A stretch of DNA of 39,097 nt from Sandaracinaceae bacterium (lineage in GTDB: Bacteria > Myxococcota_A > Polyangia > Polyangiales > Sandaracinaceae), in NCBI GenBank assembly GCA_019637095.1, contig JAHBWG010000087.1, positions 1-39,097 on the forward strand, in the 5' to 3' direction. Positions 30,968-38,604 of the stretch are shown in pieces. The notes beneath the pieces were generated by a model that made no database searches, was not told the DNA's origin, and saw only the letters and a program-made list of their open reading frames with translations. Positions within the stretch are counted from its first letter, which is position 1, and every line of letters begins with the position of its first letter. Both the position numbers and the translations under genes were made by a program.

Positions 30968-32197
30968 TCAGGTGGCGAGGTAGACGACGGGGACGCCGGC
31001 ACAGAGCACGAGCAGCGTGGAGAGCGCGCCGAAGCGGAGGTACTCGAGGAAGCCGAGGTCGTGATGCGGGTGCGCGCGCTCGGCGACGATGAGGTTGGCG
31101 ACCGAGCCGATGAGCGTGAGGTTGCCGGCGACGGTGGTGACGAAGGCGACGAGCGCCCACGCGCGCTCGGGCTGGCCGAGCGCGGCGAGGTGCGGCCCGA
31201 CGAGCAGGACCATCGGGACGTTGCTCACGACGTTGCTGCCGATGGCGAGGAACGCGCTCAGCTCCGCGAGGCCCGGCGCGGTGTCGAGCGAGAGCTGACC
31301 CTCGAGCGCGGCGAACGCGGCGGCGACGAGCCCGGTGGAGTCCAGGCCGCGCACGACGACGAACAGGCACGCGAAGAAGACGAGCAGCGGCCAGTCGACG
31401 CGCGCGAAGGTCTCGGTGGGCTCGCGCCGATCCGCGAGCACGAGGACCATCACCGCGGTGAGCACCGCGAGGCCGAGGTGGACCCCCGCGAGCAGGGCGA
31501 CGACGAGCGCGACGGTCACGACGAGCGGGAGGCGCGCCACGCGCGCCGGCGCCGCCTCGGGCGCCGGCGCGCGGTCGGGGGCGTGCGCGTCGGGGAGGCG
31601 TCGCGCGTAGTACCAGAAGAGCAGCCCCGCGTTGACGGCGAGCCCGACCACGGCCGCCGGCCCGACCGCGGCGAGGAACGCGACGAAGCCGTAGCCGCTG
31701 AGCGAGCCGACGATCATGTTCTGCGGGTTGCCGATCAGCGTCGCGGCGCTGCCGATGTTGGCGCTCGTCGCGAGCGCGATGAGGTAGGGCCCGTGCGGCA
31801 GGCTCCGGCGCGTGCACAGCTCGGCGAGCGGGGCGGCGAGGAACAGGCACACCGCGTCGTTGAGCAGGAACGCGCTGAGCACGCCGGGCGCGATCGCGAC
31901 GCCGAGCAGCAGCGCGCGCGGCGTCCCGAGCGCGCGCGTCGCGAGCGCGGTGAGGCGCGCGAACGCGCCGGAGCGCTCGAGGTACGCGGCCAGCGCCATC
32001 ATCCCGAACAGCAGCACGATCGTGGCGCCGTCGATCGCTGCGAGCGCGTCCGCGGGCGAGAGCACGCCGAGCAGCACCATCGCGACGGCGCCGAGCAGGG
32101 CGCCGGCGGGCCGCCCGATCGGCAAGAGCGAGAGCCGGCGCGTCGCGATGAGCGCGTAGCTGACGACGAACACGGCGACGGCGATCGCGTCGTGCAC
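30968..32197 (-). CDS. SLC13/ArsB-type anion or Na+/H+ transporter (409 aa)
   Basis: About ten to eleven hydrophobic helices with two inverted-repeat halves of the IT (ion transporter) superfamily. Diagnostic pieces are ATSANIGSAATLIGNPQNM in the first half and VVSNVPMVLL plus TTVAGNLTLIGSVANLI in the second; the paired S-x-x-G-N-P and A-G-N-L-T-L-I-G-S hairpins are typical of ArsB, NhaD and SLC13-like permeases. No arsenic regulator or reductase gene is next to it, so arsenite export is not implied; a sodium-coupled carboxylate or sulfate role is equally possible. GTG at 32197 follows GAGG 8 nt upstream. Upstream sequence is the decayed nei copy. Confidence 0.88.
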   Translation of the reverse strand: MHDAIAVAVFVVSYALIATRRLSLLPIGRPAGALLGAVAMVLLGVLSPADALAAIDGATIVLLFGMMALAAYLERSGAFARLTALATRALGTPRALLLGVAIAPGVLSAFLLNDAVCLFLAAPLAELCTRRSLPHGPYLIALATSANIGSAATLIGNPQNMIVGSLSGYGFVAFLAAVGPAAVVGLAVNAGLLFWYYARRLPDAHAPDRAPAPEAAPARVARLPLVVTVALVVALLAGVHLGLAVLTAVMVLVLADRREPTETFARVDWPLLVFFACLFVVVRGLDSTGLVAAAFAALEGQLSLDTAPGLAELSAFLAIGSNVVSNVPMVLLVGPHLAALGQPERAWALVAFVTTVAGNLTLIGSVANLIVAERAHPHHDLGFLEYLRFGALSTLLVLCAGVPVVYLAT

Positions 32198-32202
32198 CGG
32201 GA

Positions 32203-32422
32203 TTACCTCGACGGCGCCGCGGCGCGCTGACGGATGGACGTGGTGCGCCGTGGTCGCTCCCGCGCCGCGCGCGCGACCGGGGCGGACGCGACGGGAGCGA
32301 ACCGGGCGAGGCGGCGCACGAAGAGCACCTCGCCGTTGTAGACGTTGCCGATCCCGCTCACCAGATCCTGGCGCACGGCCGCGCCGCCGAGCGCGATCGC
32401 GGGTTCCGTGGCGCGATCCGCG
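32203..32422 (-). pseudogene. Decayed partial duplicate of nei
   Basis: On the minus strand this segment reads as the helix-two-turn-helix region of the Nei glycosylase at 35236-36024 (VRQDLVSGIGNVYNGEVLFVRRL against MRQDLVSGIGNVYKSEVLFVRRL, in pieces RQDLVSGIGNVY and EVLFVRRL), then jumps to its final codons (QRAAAPS) and a TAA at 32205-32203. Plus-strand 32336-32375 is identical over 40 nt to 35525-35564; 32281-32414 against 35470-35603 is about 87% identical by eye; 32209-32229 equals 35239-35259 (21 nt). The N-terminal active-site half and the zinc finger are gone, so it cannot be a functional enzyme. Confidence 0.88.
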
Positions 32423-34363
32423 TCAAGGACAGACGCCGTACGTGAACCAGCCGGGCACGGACGCGCACATGCCCGGGGAGCACGACGTGCCCACGTGACA
32501 GACGCGCCGACACGTCCCGCCCACGCAGGCTCCGCCCGCGCACTCGGTGACGGAGGTGCACGGGCTCCCCACCGTTCGGCTGCCGGTCGGGCCGCAGTCC
32601 ACCACCTCCGTGGCGCGCGCGGCGTTGAAGAGCCGGCACCGGTCCGTGAATCCGCGGCATCCCGTCCCGGCGATCGGATCGCACGGGCGCGAGCAGAGCC
32701 CGTAGCTCGAGCCTGCGAGGTCGTGCGCGCAAACCGCGCCCGACACGCGGCAGTGCGCGTTGGTCGTGCAGTACTCGCGGCAGAGGCCCTCGCCCGTGCA
32801 GGTGTGCTCCGCTGCGCATTCGTCGACGAAGAAGCAACTGTCTCCGCTGCGCCCGGGCCCCGCCGAGATGCAGATGTTGCCCGAGCTGTCCCACTCGCAG
32901 CGCTGTCCCGCCGCGCACCGGGTGTTCATCACCGGATCGCACGGGATGGGCTCGCACTGCCCGCTCGAGTTGCATTGCATCCCGGATTCGCACGTCCCGC
33001 AGCTGCCGCCGCACCCGTCGTTGCCGCATACGCGCGAGCCGCAGCTCGGCGTGCAGACACCGCACCGGTTCGGGACGCCGCCCCCACCGCAGGTCTGGGG
33101 CAGCGTGCACGTCCCACACGACACGTCGCGAGTCGCGCCGCAGCGGTCGGTCACCCGGACCGTGCCGCACGTCGCTCCCCGCGCGGCGCACAGCGTCTCG
33201 ACGGACTCGGGGGTGCACCCGCATCGTCCGGGGGTGGTCTCGCCGCAGGTCATCGGCGGCGTGCAGCTCCCACACGAGGGCGTGCGCGCCACCCCGCATC
33301 GGTCGACCGCCTCGATGGTGCCGCACGAGGTCGACGCCGCGGTGCAGAGCTGGGCGTCGCTCTCGGGTGCGCAGACGCACGTCCCCGGCCCGCAGAATTC
33401 GTTCGGGCCGCAGCTCCCGCAGCTGCCCCCGCAACCGTCGGACCCGCAGGTGCGACCCGTGCAGTCGGGCCGGCACATGACGCAGCGCCGCGTGCCGTCG
33501 AAGACGGTCTGACAGCTGCTCCCGGTGGGACACGCCGGCAGGCCGGGGACATCGCAGTCGATCGGGACGCAATAGCCGACGGTCGCGCCGGCGGGAGCCC
33601 CGCAGAAGTAGCCGGGCCGGCAGTCCGACGGCCCGCGGCACTCCTTCATGCAGAGCGTCGTATCTCCGGTGGGCGTACCCAACGCCATGACGCTCCCCGG
33701 GGGACAGCCCCCGCGCTCGATCGTCGACGACGGACCGGGTGACCGGGTGTGACCTGCGCAGTAGCCGCCGAGCCAGCCCGTCGGGACATCGCCGTCCAGC
33801 TCGGTCAGGCAGAGCCCGGTCCGGCACTCGGCGCGATCGACGCAGGGATCGCCGATGTCGGCGCCGGTGCTCGCGACGCGCGGTACACACGAAGCGCGGT
33901 GCGCGTCGCAGACCGAGCTGGAGTAGCACGCGTGGGTGGTCGTGCCCGTCGCTCCACAAGCGGGGCTGCAGTACGCGACCTCCTCGACCGTACACGAGCC
34001 ACCGATCGAGTCGCATTCACGCGCGCCGGAGCGGCAGATCGGAAGGCAGCGGCCCTCCACACAGAGCGAGGCGGAGCCGCAGGCGGCGTGCGTCGAGCAC
34101 CTGCGGGTGCAGAACGGGCGTGGGAAGTCGGGCGCGCAGTGCAGCCCGTCTTCGCAGTCCGGCGTGTCCCTGCACGAAGCGAGGTAGGGCCGCCCGGGAC
34201 GACCCGCGTCTGGCCGCGGCGCGGCGTCGGCCGCTCCATCCGGCACGTCCGAGTCCGCCGGGTCGCCGTCGAAGGGTACGCTCGCGTCATCGCCAGGGCG
34301 GGGTCGCGGATCACAAGCACCGAGCGCGAGCGCGAACGAAACGGCGGACACGAGAACACGCAT
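32423..34363 (-). CDS. Cys-rich modular lipoprotein (646 aa)
   Basis: The ATG at 34363 has GGAGAG 7 nt upstream and gives lipobox LGAC (Cys17), then an Asp/Ala/Pro linker. The rest is built of many small disulfide modules. Two copies of a module with CGSDGCGGSCG/CGNDGCGGSCG (about residues 280-310 and 430-460) flank two copies of another module of about 50 residues that runs Cys-x-Pro-Glu-Ser ... CGT ... DRCG ... SCG-x-C ... RCG. Further EGF- or Dickkopf-like modules (C-x5-C-x4-GL-C) occupy the ends. Such proteins are common on myxobacterial surfaces; they bind or stick rather than catalyse, by inference. GC is lower than in neighbours. Its stop codon lies 1 nt from the nei remnant. Confidence 0.82.
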   Translation of the reverse strand: MRVLVSAVSFALALGACDPRPRPGDDASVPFDGDPADSDVPDGAADAAPRPDAGRPGRPYLASCRDTPDCEDGLHCAPDFPRPFCTRRCSTHAACGSASLCVEGRCLPICRSGARECDSIGGSCTVEEVAYCSPACGATGTTTHACYSSSVCDAHRASCVPRVASTGADIGDPCVDRAECRTGLCLTELDGDVPTGWLGGYCAGHTRSPGPSSTIERGGCPPGSVMALGTPTGDTTLCMKECRGPSDCRPGYFCGAPAGATVGYCVPIDCDVPGLPACPTGSSCQTVFDGTRRCVMCRPDCTGRTCGSDGCGGSCGSCGPNEFCGPGTCVCAPESDAQLCTAASTSCGTIEAVDRCGVARTPSCGSCTPPMTCGETTPGRCGCTPESVETLCAARGATCGTVRVTDRCGATRDVSCGTCTLPQTCGGGGVPNRCGVCTPSCGSRVCGNDGCGGSCGTCESGMQCNSSGQCEPIPCDPVMNTRCAAGQRCEWDSSGNICISAGPGRSGDSCFFVDECAAEHTCTGEGLCREYCTTNAHCRVSGAVCAHDLAGSSYGLCSRPCDPIAGTGCRGFTDRCRLFNAARATEVVDCGPTGSRTVGSPCTSVTECAGGACVGGTCRRVCHVGTSCSPGMCASVPGWFTYGVCP

Positions 34364-34370
34364 GAAGCTT

Positions 34371-34380
34371 CTCTCCCCCC
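34371..34380 (-). promoter_or_regulatory. Shine-Dalgarno of the Cys-rich lipoprotein gene
   Basis: GGGGGGAGAG is followed by a 7-nt spacer and the ATG at 34363, so this gene has a leader. Confidence 0.55.
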
Positions 34381-34577
34381 CGCACGTTCTCGCACGAGAT
34401 GCGCTGCCCGGATCGAAGGTACACGCGTCCTCGCTGCGTCGCAACGGACTCTCGAGGAGCTGTCCTCATCTGGTGTCGTCTGCGCGCGTCCCCGCCGCGA
34501 AGACGGTTCCGACGATGCCGTCGAGCGCGAGGCGTGCGGTCGCGTGCGGCGGCTCGCAGTCCTCATCCACGGCGTCG

Positions 34578-34583
34578 TATGCT
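34578..34583 (+). promoter_or_regulatory. -10 hexamer TATGCT, leaderless start of the frameshifted gene
   Basis: TATGCT ends 7 nt before the ATG at 34591, so the promoter of the broken gene is still intact. Confidence 0.55.
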
Positions 34584-34590
34584 GAGCGCG

Positions 34591-35218
34591 ATGACGACGT
34601 TCGAGTGCTCGGTCTGTGGTCGTCGGTGCGCCGGTTCGTTGGTCGCCGTGTTCGAGGCGGAGTCGGGTGACGCCGCCTCGGTTGCTCCGAGGCGTGCGCG
34701 CAGGCGGCGCTCGAAGGACAGCCGGGCCTCGCGCTGTCGCTCGGGACGAGCCGGCACATGCTGCTCGCGCACGAAGAGCTCCAGGAGCTCCAGACGCAGA
34801 TCGCGAGGGTCGTCGGCGCGGCCAGCCCGGGGGTGAGCGTGGGCGCGGCGCTCGCGAGCTTCGTGGCCTTCTTCGGCGGGTGGGCCGGTGGGCTCGTGCG
34901 CGGTTCGATCGAGGACGTGTCCATCGAACGCCTCATGCAGCCGCAGGACGGTGCGTGGGTGCGTGGGCCCTCGAGGAGGGCCTCCGCGCGGCGACGCTCC
35001 ACCTCGCGGCGGCCCAGTCGGCGGGTCCGGCGGTCCAGGAGGCGACGCGTCTCTTGCTCGCGTGCGACGTGGGTCCCGTCGTCAGCGTCGCGGTCGTGGA
35101 CACCGACACCGTGCTCGGCATCGAGCGTCACCTGCGACAGATCCGGGATCGGCTGAAGGCGGCACGGGATCTCGTCGTCGCTCGCCGGCTCGAGGACCAC
35201 CTGCGCCGACCTCGGTGA
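34591..35218 (+). pseudogene. Zinc-ribbon protein gene with two frameshifts
   Basis: Three reading frames follow each other without overlap of content. Frame 1 from ATG 34591 encodes MTTFECSVCGRRC to about GDAAS. Frame 3 then encodes CSEACAQAALEGQ, an amphipathic helix and a hydrophobic stretch (VGAALASFVAFFGGWAGGLV). The last frame encodes WALEEGLRAATLHLAAAQ to the TGA at 35216-35218. Adding one base near 34682 restores VCSEAC after CSVC, giving a C-x2-C ... C-x3-C ribbon. Removing one copy of the tandem octamer GTGCGTGG at 34952-34967 restores the second junction. The repaired product would have about 206 residues. Family unknown. Recent loss, or sequencing errors at the first site, are both possible. 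Confidence 0.75.
34952..34967. repeat. Tandem 8-nt duplication GTGCGTGG x2
   Basis: Two adjacent perfect copies (34952-34959, 34960-34967). The second copy shifts the frame of the zinc-ribbon gene; deleting it joins the two coding frames exactly. Confidence 0.8.
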
Positions 35219-35235
35219 CGGGAGCTGGCGCGACG

Positions 35236-36024
35236 CTACGACGGCGCCGCGGCGCGCTGGCAGGCGGGGCAGAAGTAGGTCGAGCGCGGCGGCTGGCCCT
35301 GCGCGGCGCGCGCGATCGGCGCGCCGCACGCGAAGCACGGCTCGCCCGCGCGGCCGTAGACCCAGTGCGGGGCGCCGAGCCGACGCGGGGCGGTGCGGCG
35401 CGGGCGGCCGACGTTCCTGCGCAGCAGGCGTCGTGCCTCCTCGAGCAGCGCGCGGAGCGCCGCGTCGTCGGCGGACGCGATGGGAGCGAACGGGTCGAGC
35501 CGCCGCACGAAGAGCACCTCGGACTTGTAGACGTTGCCGATCCCGCTCACCAGATCCTGGCGCATGACGGCGACGCCGAGCGCGAGCGTGGGCTCGGCGC
35601 GCAGGCGGCGGACCGCTTCGTCGAGGTCGGGCGCGGCGTCCGAGAGGTCGGGGCCGAGCCGCGCGACGCCCGTCGGCGTGCGACCCGCGCGCACGAGCGC
35701 GCAGGTGGGCGGGTCGAAGCAGACGGCGATCCACGTGTCGGTCTCGATCACCGCGTGCGCGCGGTGCGCGGGGAGGCGCCAGCGCTCGCCCGGCCGGTAG
35801 ACGTGCCAGCTCCCGTGCATCCCGAGGTGGGTGTGGAGCGCGCGGCCGTCGTCGAAGCGGACGAGCAGGTGCTTGCCGCGCGGCTCGATCGCCTCGACGG
35901 TCGCGCCGGCGAGCGCGGCGCCCGCGAGCTCGGGCCGCGCGCTCGAGAACGCGCGCACGCGCGCTCCGCCGATCGCGCGTCGCAGCACGTCGGCCGTCCG
36001 CCGGATCGTGTCGCCCTCGGGCAC
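35236..36024 (-). CDS. nei: Nei/Fpg-family DNA glycosylase (262 aa)
   Basis: Bifunctional DNA glycosylase/AP lyase that removes oxidised bases. After the GTG start the chain reads PEGDTI, so Pro2 (Schiff-base nucleophile) and Glu3 are present; PEGDTI rather than PELPEV marks the endonuclease VIII (Nei) side of the family. The H2TH region is QDLVSGIGNVYKSEVLF, Lys about 50 (PRGKHLL) is the conserved minor-groove contact, and a zinc finger with Cys230, Cys233, Cys252 and Cys255 closes the protein (CFAC ... FCPAC). All active-site parts are intact. It lies 12 nt downstream of the FG-GAP lipoprotein gene, without a ribosome site. A decayed copy is at 32203-32422. Confidence 0.95.
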   Translation of the reverse strand: MPEGDTIRRTADVLRRAIGGARVRAFSSARPELAGAALAGATVEAIEPRGKHLLVRFDDGRALHTHLGMHGSWHVYRPGERWRLPAHRAHAVIETDTWIAVCFDPPTCALVRAGRTPTGVARLGPDLSDAAPDLDEAVRRLRAEPTLALGVAVMRQDLVSGIGNVYKSEVLFVRRLDPFAPIASADDAALRALLEEARRLLRRNVGRPRRTAPRRLGAPHWVYGRAGEPCFACGAPIARAAQGQPPRSTYFCPACQRAAAPS

Positions 36025-36036
36025 GCGCGGTCGCGC

Positions 36037-38463
36037 TCAGAACAAGCAGAGCGTCGCGGCGGGGACGCCCTCGTCGTTGCCGGGGCGGCAGTCGGGGATC
36101 TCGTCGTCGGGATCCACGACGACGCGGAGCCGCTCGGTCGACGTGACCGGGCCGGTGCAGCCGACCTCCTCGCACTCGCCCGACGCGAGCAGGCGCGTGG
36201 TGCGGACCGCGCACGAGAGCGCGCCGTCGTCGATGAAGTGCACGAGCACGCCGTCGCGGACCGGGTTCGTGCCGCGGTTGCAGACGCGCGCGCTGAGCGG
36301 CAGCGAGGCGGGGAGCGTCGCCTCGCAGAGCGCGTCGATGCCGTGGAAGACGACGGTGAGATCGGCGATGTCGAGCAGGCCGAGCTCGCCCTGCACGTTC
36401 TGACGGAAGTTGTTGAGCCCGGGCTGCGTCCAGTTCGGCCGCCACTCGCTCGTGCGGTAGACGCGCGCGTCATCGGTGACGTGCGTGACCGAGTAGGCGT
36501 GCTGATTCCAGATCGGGCGCGACGAGGCCCAGCGATCCTCCGGGTCGCGCAAGATCGCGAACCCGCTCTGCTGTCGGAACGGGGCGCTGCCCGCGAAGAG
36601 GGGGTCGCTCGCGGGGCACCGGTCGTCGCCCACCGGCGTGCGCACGACGACGACCTCCGTGGCGAAGTCGCCGTCGACGTCCGCGATCACCGGCAGCTCG
36701 AAGCCGGTGCCGTTGGACGCCGAGACGCTGAAGATGACGTCGCCGGTCGCGCCGTCGTAGACGCGCACGAAGCACTCGTCGCCGTAGACCGCCTCGGCGC
36801 GGCCGTCGCCGTTGAAGTCGAAGATGCTCGAGCCGGTGCCGCTCGAGGAGAAGTCGCTCGACGGCTGCGCCCAGAGCACGCCCTCGGGCAGGCTCGCCAT
36901 CGCCGCGCTGCGCGTGCAGCGGCCACCCGGGCGCTCCGGCCGGCTCACGTCCGGGTCTGCGTCGCAGTCCGGGTCGTACACCGCGTAGAACTCGTTGGCC
37001 GCCGCGGCGAACTCGACCTGACCGTCGCCGTCGAAGTCGCTCGCCGTCGGCGCGCCGCCGTGCCCGCCCCACATGCCGACGTGGTAGAGCGGCATCGGCC
37101 CGAAGATCACCTCGCCGGTGATCGTCTGCGCGCGGATCGTGCCGGTGCTCGACGGGTTGAACGTGGTCGTGCCGGCGGAGACGACGACGATCTCGGGGAG
37201 CGAGTTGGGGTGCGGGCGGCCGGGCAGCGCGGAGAACGCGCCGAGGTCGACGACGGCGACGTGGCCCGGGAGGTGGCGCGGATCGGCGACGAAGGAGGGC
37301 TCGTCGATCCACTCGGTGGTGATCGGGTCCCACTCCGCGATGCGCGTGCCGGTCACGAGCTCCACGCGGCCGTCGAGGTCGACGTCGGCGACGGTGTGCA
37401 TGGGGCCGTGCGAGATGTAGATGGGATCGGGATCGCGCGCCGAGGTGAGCAAGCACCCGTCGGCGTCGAACACCATCGTGCCGATGAGCGTCTCCGGCCG
37501 GCCGTCGTCGTCGAGGTCGAACAAGGCTGGGCCGTAGTTCGCGGAGTTGTTCGCGAAGCGCACCGGCTCGCCGGTCGCGCAGTCGCGGCCGGTCCAGAGG
37601 CGTCGCGCGCTCGGCGCGCCCGCGACCACGTCGAGCGCGATCGCGTAGAGCTCGAGCGGCATCGCGTTGCCCGTCCCCGCGGTGCGGTGCAGGCCCACGA
37701 GCTCGGGGCGGCCGCTCGTCGGGACGTCTCCGTCGAGGTCGCCGATCGCCCACTGCGTGCCGTAGGCGGGGCGCTCCTCGAGCTGGCCGGGGCCGCCGAA
37801 CGTCAGCTGCTCTGCGCAGGTGCGCCCGTCGAAGACCCGCAGCACGCCGTTGCGCTCGCCGCTCGCGCCCGCCGCCCACGTGGTGACGACGATCGAGGGC
37901 TGGAGGCGGCCCGGGTCGTCGTCGAGGTTGAGGTCCGCGACGACCGGCGCGGTGTAGATGCGCGAGGCGTCGGGCGCGGGGTCGTCGGCGGCGGGGCCCG
38001 CCCACTCGCACTGCACGACGGGGAGCACCTCGGTGAGCACGTCGCGGCGCCGGCAGCTCGGGTCGTGCGTGACGTCGGGCGGGACGCCGTACGGCAGACA
38101 CTCGCCCTCGGCGCTGCAGTAGGAGTCACCGGGGCAGTCGTCGTGGCTCGCGCACGTGCCGAGGTCGGGCACGCAGACGGCGAAGCGACAGCGCGCGGTG
38201 CCCGGACACGGCGGGTCGCACGCGCCGGCGTCGAGGGGGGGCGCGGCGTCGCGCGCGCCTGCGTCCTCGGCGGCGCCGCCCGCGTCCATCGCGCCGCCCG
38301 CGTCGGCGCGCGCGACGCAGGCGCCGTCGACGCAGCGGCGGTCCCCCGGGCACTCGTCGTCGATCGTGCACGCCGGGCCGACCGGGTCGCCGTCGCAGTC
38401 GCAGGCCGAGAGCAAGAGGGGCGCGGCGAGCGCCAGGAGGAAGGACCGCGAGAGCCACGCCAT
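36037..38463 (-). CDS. FG-GAP/VCBS-repeat-like surface lipoprotein (808 aa)
   Basis: Lipobox LSAC (Cys21), a Cys-rich head with C-x-I-D-D-E-C-P-G-D-R-R-C modules, and a D/A/G linker (about residues 52-78) with a second Cys module. The main body (residues about 165-660) contains repeated Asp-rich loops of the FG-GAP/VCBS type: VVADLNLDDD, AIGDLDGD, LFDLDDDGR, VADVDLDGR, ASDFDGDGQ, FDFNGDGR and IADVDGDF, seven calcium-binding-like sites that would form a beta-propeller. A C-terminal domain of about 120 residues with VCNRGTNPVRDGVLVHFIDDG resembles a CARDB-type adhesion domain. Likely an extracellular binding or adhesion protein. No protease or sugar-active site is seen. Confidence 0.88.
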   Translation of the reverse strand: MAWLSRSFLLALAAPLLLSACDCDGDPVGPACTIDDECPGDRRCVDGACVARADAGGAMDAGGAAEDAGARDAAPPLDAGACDPPCPGTARCRFAVCVPDLGTCASHDDCPGDSYCSAEGECLPYGVPPDVTHDPSCRRRDVLTEVLPVVQCEWAGPAADDPAPDASRIYTAPVVADLNLDDDPGRLQPSIVVTTWAAGASGERNGVLRVFDGRTCAEQLTFGGPGQLEERPAYGTQWAIGDLDGDVPTSGRPELVGLHRTAGTGNAMPLELYAIALDVVAGAPSARRLWTGRDCATGEPVRFANNSANYGPALFDLDDDGRPETLIGTMVFDADGCLLTSARDPDPIYISHGPMHTVADVDLDGRVELVTGTRIAEWDPITTEWIDEPSFVADPRHLPGHVAVVDLGAFSALPGRPHPNSLPEIVVVSAGTTTFNPSSTGTIRAQTITGEVIFGPMPLYHVGMWGGHGGAPTASDFDGDGQVEFAAAANEFYAVYDPDCDADPDVSRPERPGGRCTRSAAMASLPEGVLWAQPSSDFSSSGTGSSIFDFNGDGRAEAVYGDECFVRVYDGATGDVIFSVSASNGTGFELPVIADVDGDFATEVVVVRTPVGDDRCPASDPLFAGSAPFRQQSGFAILRDPEDRWASSRPIWNQHAYSVTHVTDDARVYRTSEWRPNWTQPGLNNFRQNVQGELGLLDIADLTVVFHGIDALCEATLPASLPLSARVCNRGTNPVRDGVLVHFIDDGALSCAVRTTRLLASGECEEVGCTGPVTSTERLRVVVDPDDEIPDCRPGNDEGVPAATLCLF

Positions 38464-38469
38464 GCGCTC

Positions 38470-38475
38470 ATGCTA
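38470..38475 (-). promoter_or_regulatory. -10 hexamer TAGCAT, leaderless start of the FG-GAP lipoprotein gene
   Basis: TAGCAT ends 6 nt before the ATG at 38463. The same hexamer lies at 22640-22635, 18 nt before the kinase gene. Confidence 0.5.
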
Positions 38476-38541
38476 CACGCGGTCGCGCGTGCGCCGCGAA
38501 CGCGCGCACGAACGAGGCGCCATCGAGGACCGAAACGACGA

Positions 38542-38569
38542 GAGCCGGCGACCTGACGGTCACCGGCTC
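38542..38569 (-). terminator. Strong hairpin after the RRM gene
   Basis: GAGCCGGCGACC at 38542-38553 and GGTCACCGGCTC at 38558-38569 form a 12-bp stem with one mismatch and a TGAC loop, 35 nt beyond the RRM stop. On the minus strand it is followed by TCGTCGTTTCGG, a poor T-tract, so an intrinsic terminator or 3'-end stabiliser is likely but not certain. Confidence 0.65.
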
Positions 38570-38604
38570 CCTTCGAGGTCGCGGGCGCGAGGCCCGCGGG
38601 TCGG

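Noticed and set aside
30968-32197. Calling the transporter an arsenite pump (ArsB)
   Set aside because: The fold signature is shared by ArsB, NhaD and SLC13 proteins and there is no arsR, arsC or arsA nearby.
34466-34580. A leftward frame with a protein-like stretch upstream of the broken zinc-ribbon gene
   Set aside because: It has no start codon with a ribosome site or -10, continues upstream only as Arg-rich shadow sequence, and covers the promoter of the zinc-ribbon gene.
34888-38556. A 1222-codon open frame on the plus strand opposite nei and the FG-GAP lipoprotein
   Set aside because: Its translation is dominated by Arg, Ala, Val and Asp from antisense reading of GC-rich codons; no domain is visible and the opposite strand carries well-supported genes. 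Other long antisense frames (226-1533, 2959-4662, 6303-8387, 7792-10617, 24753-27266) are rejected for the same reason.
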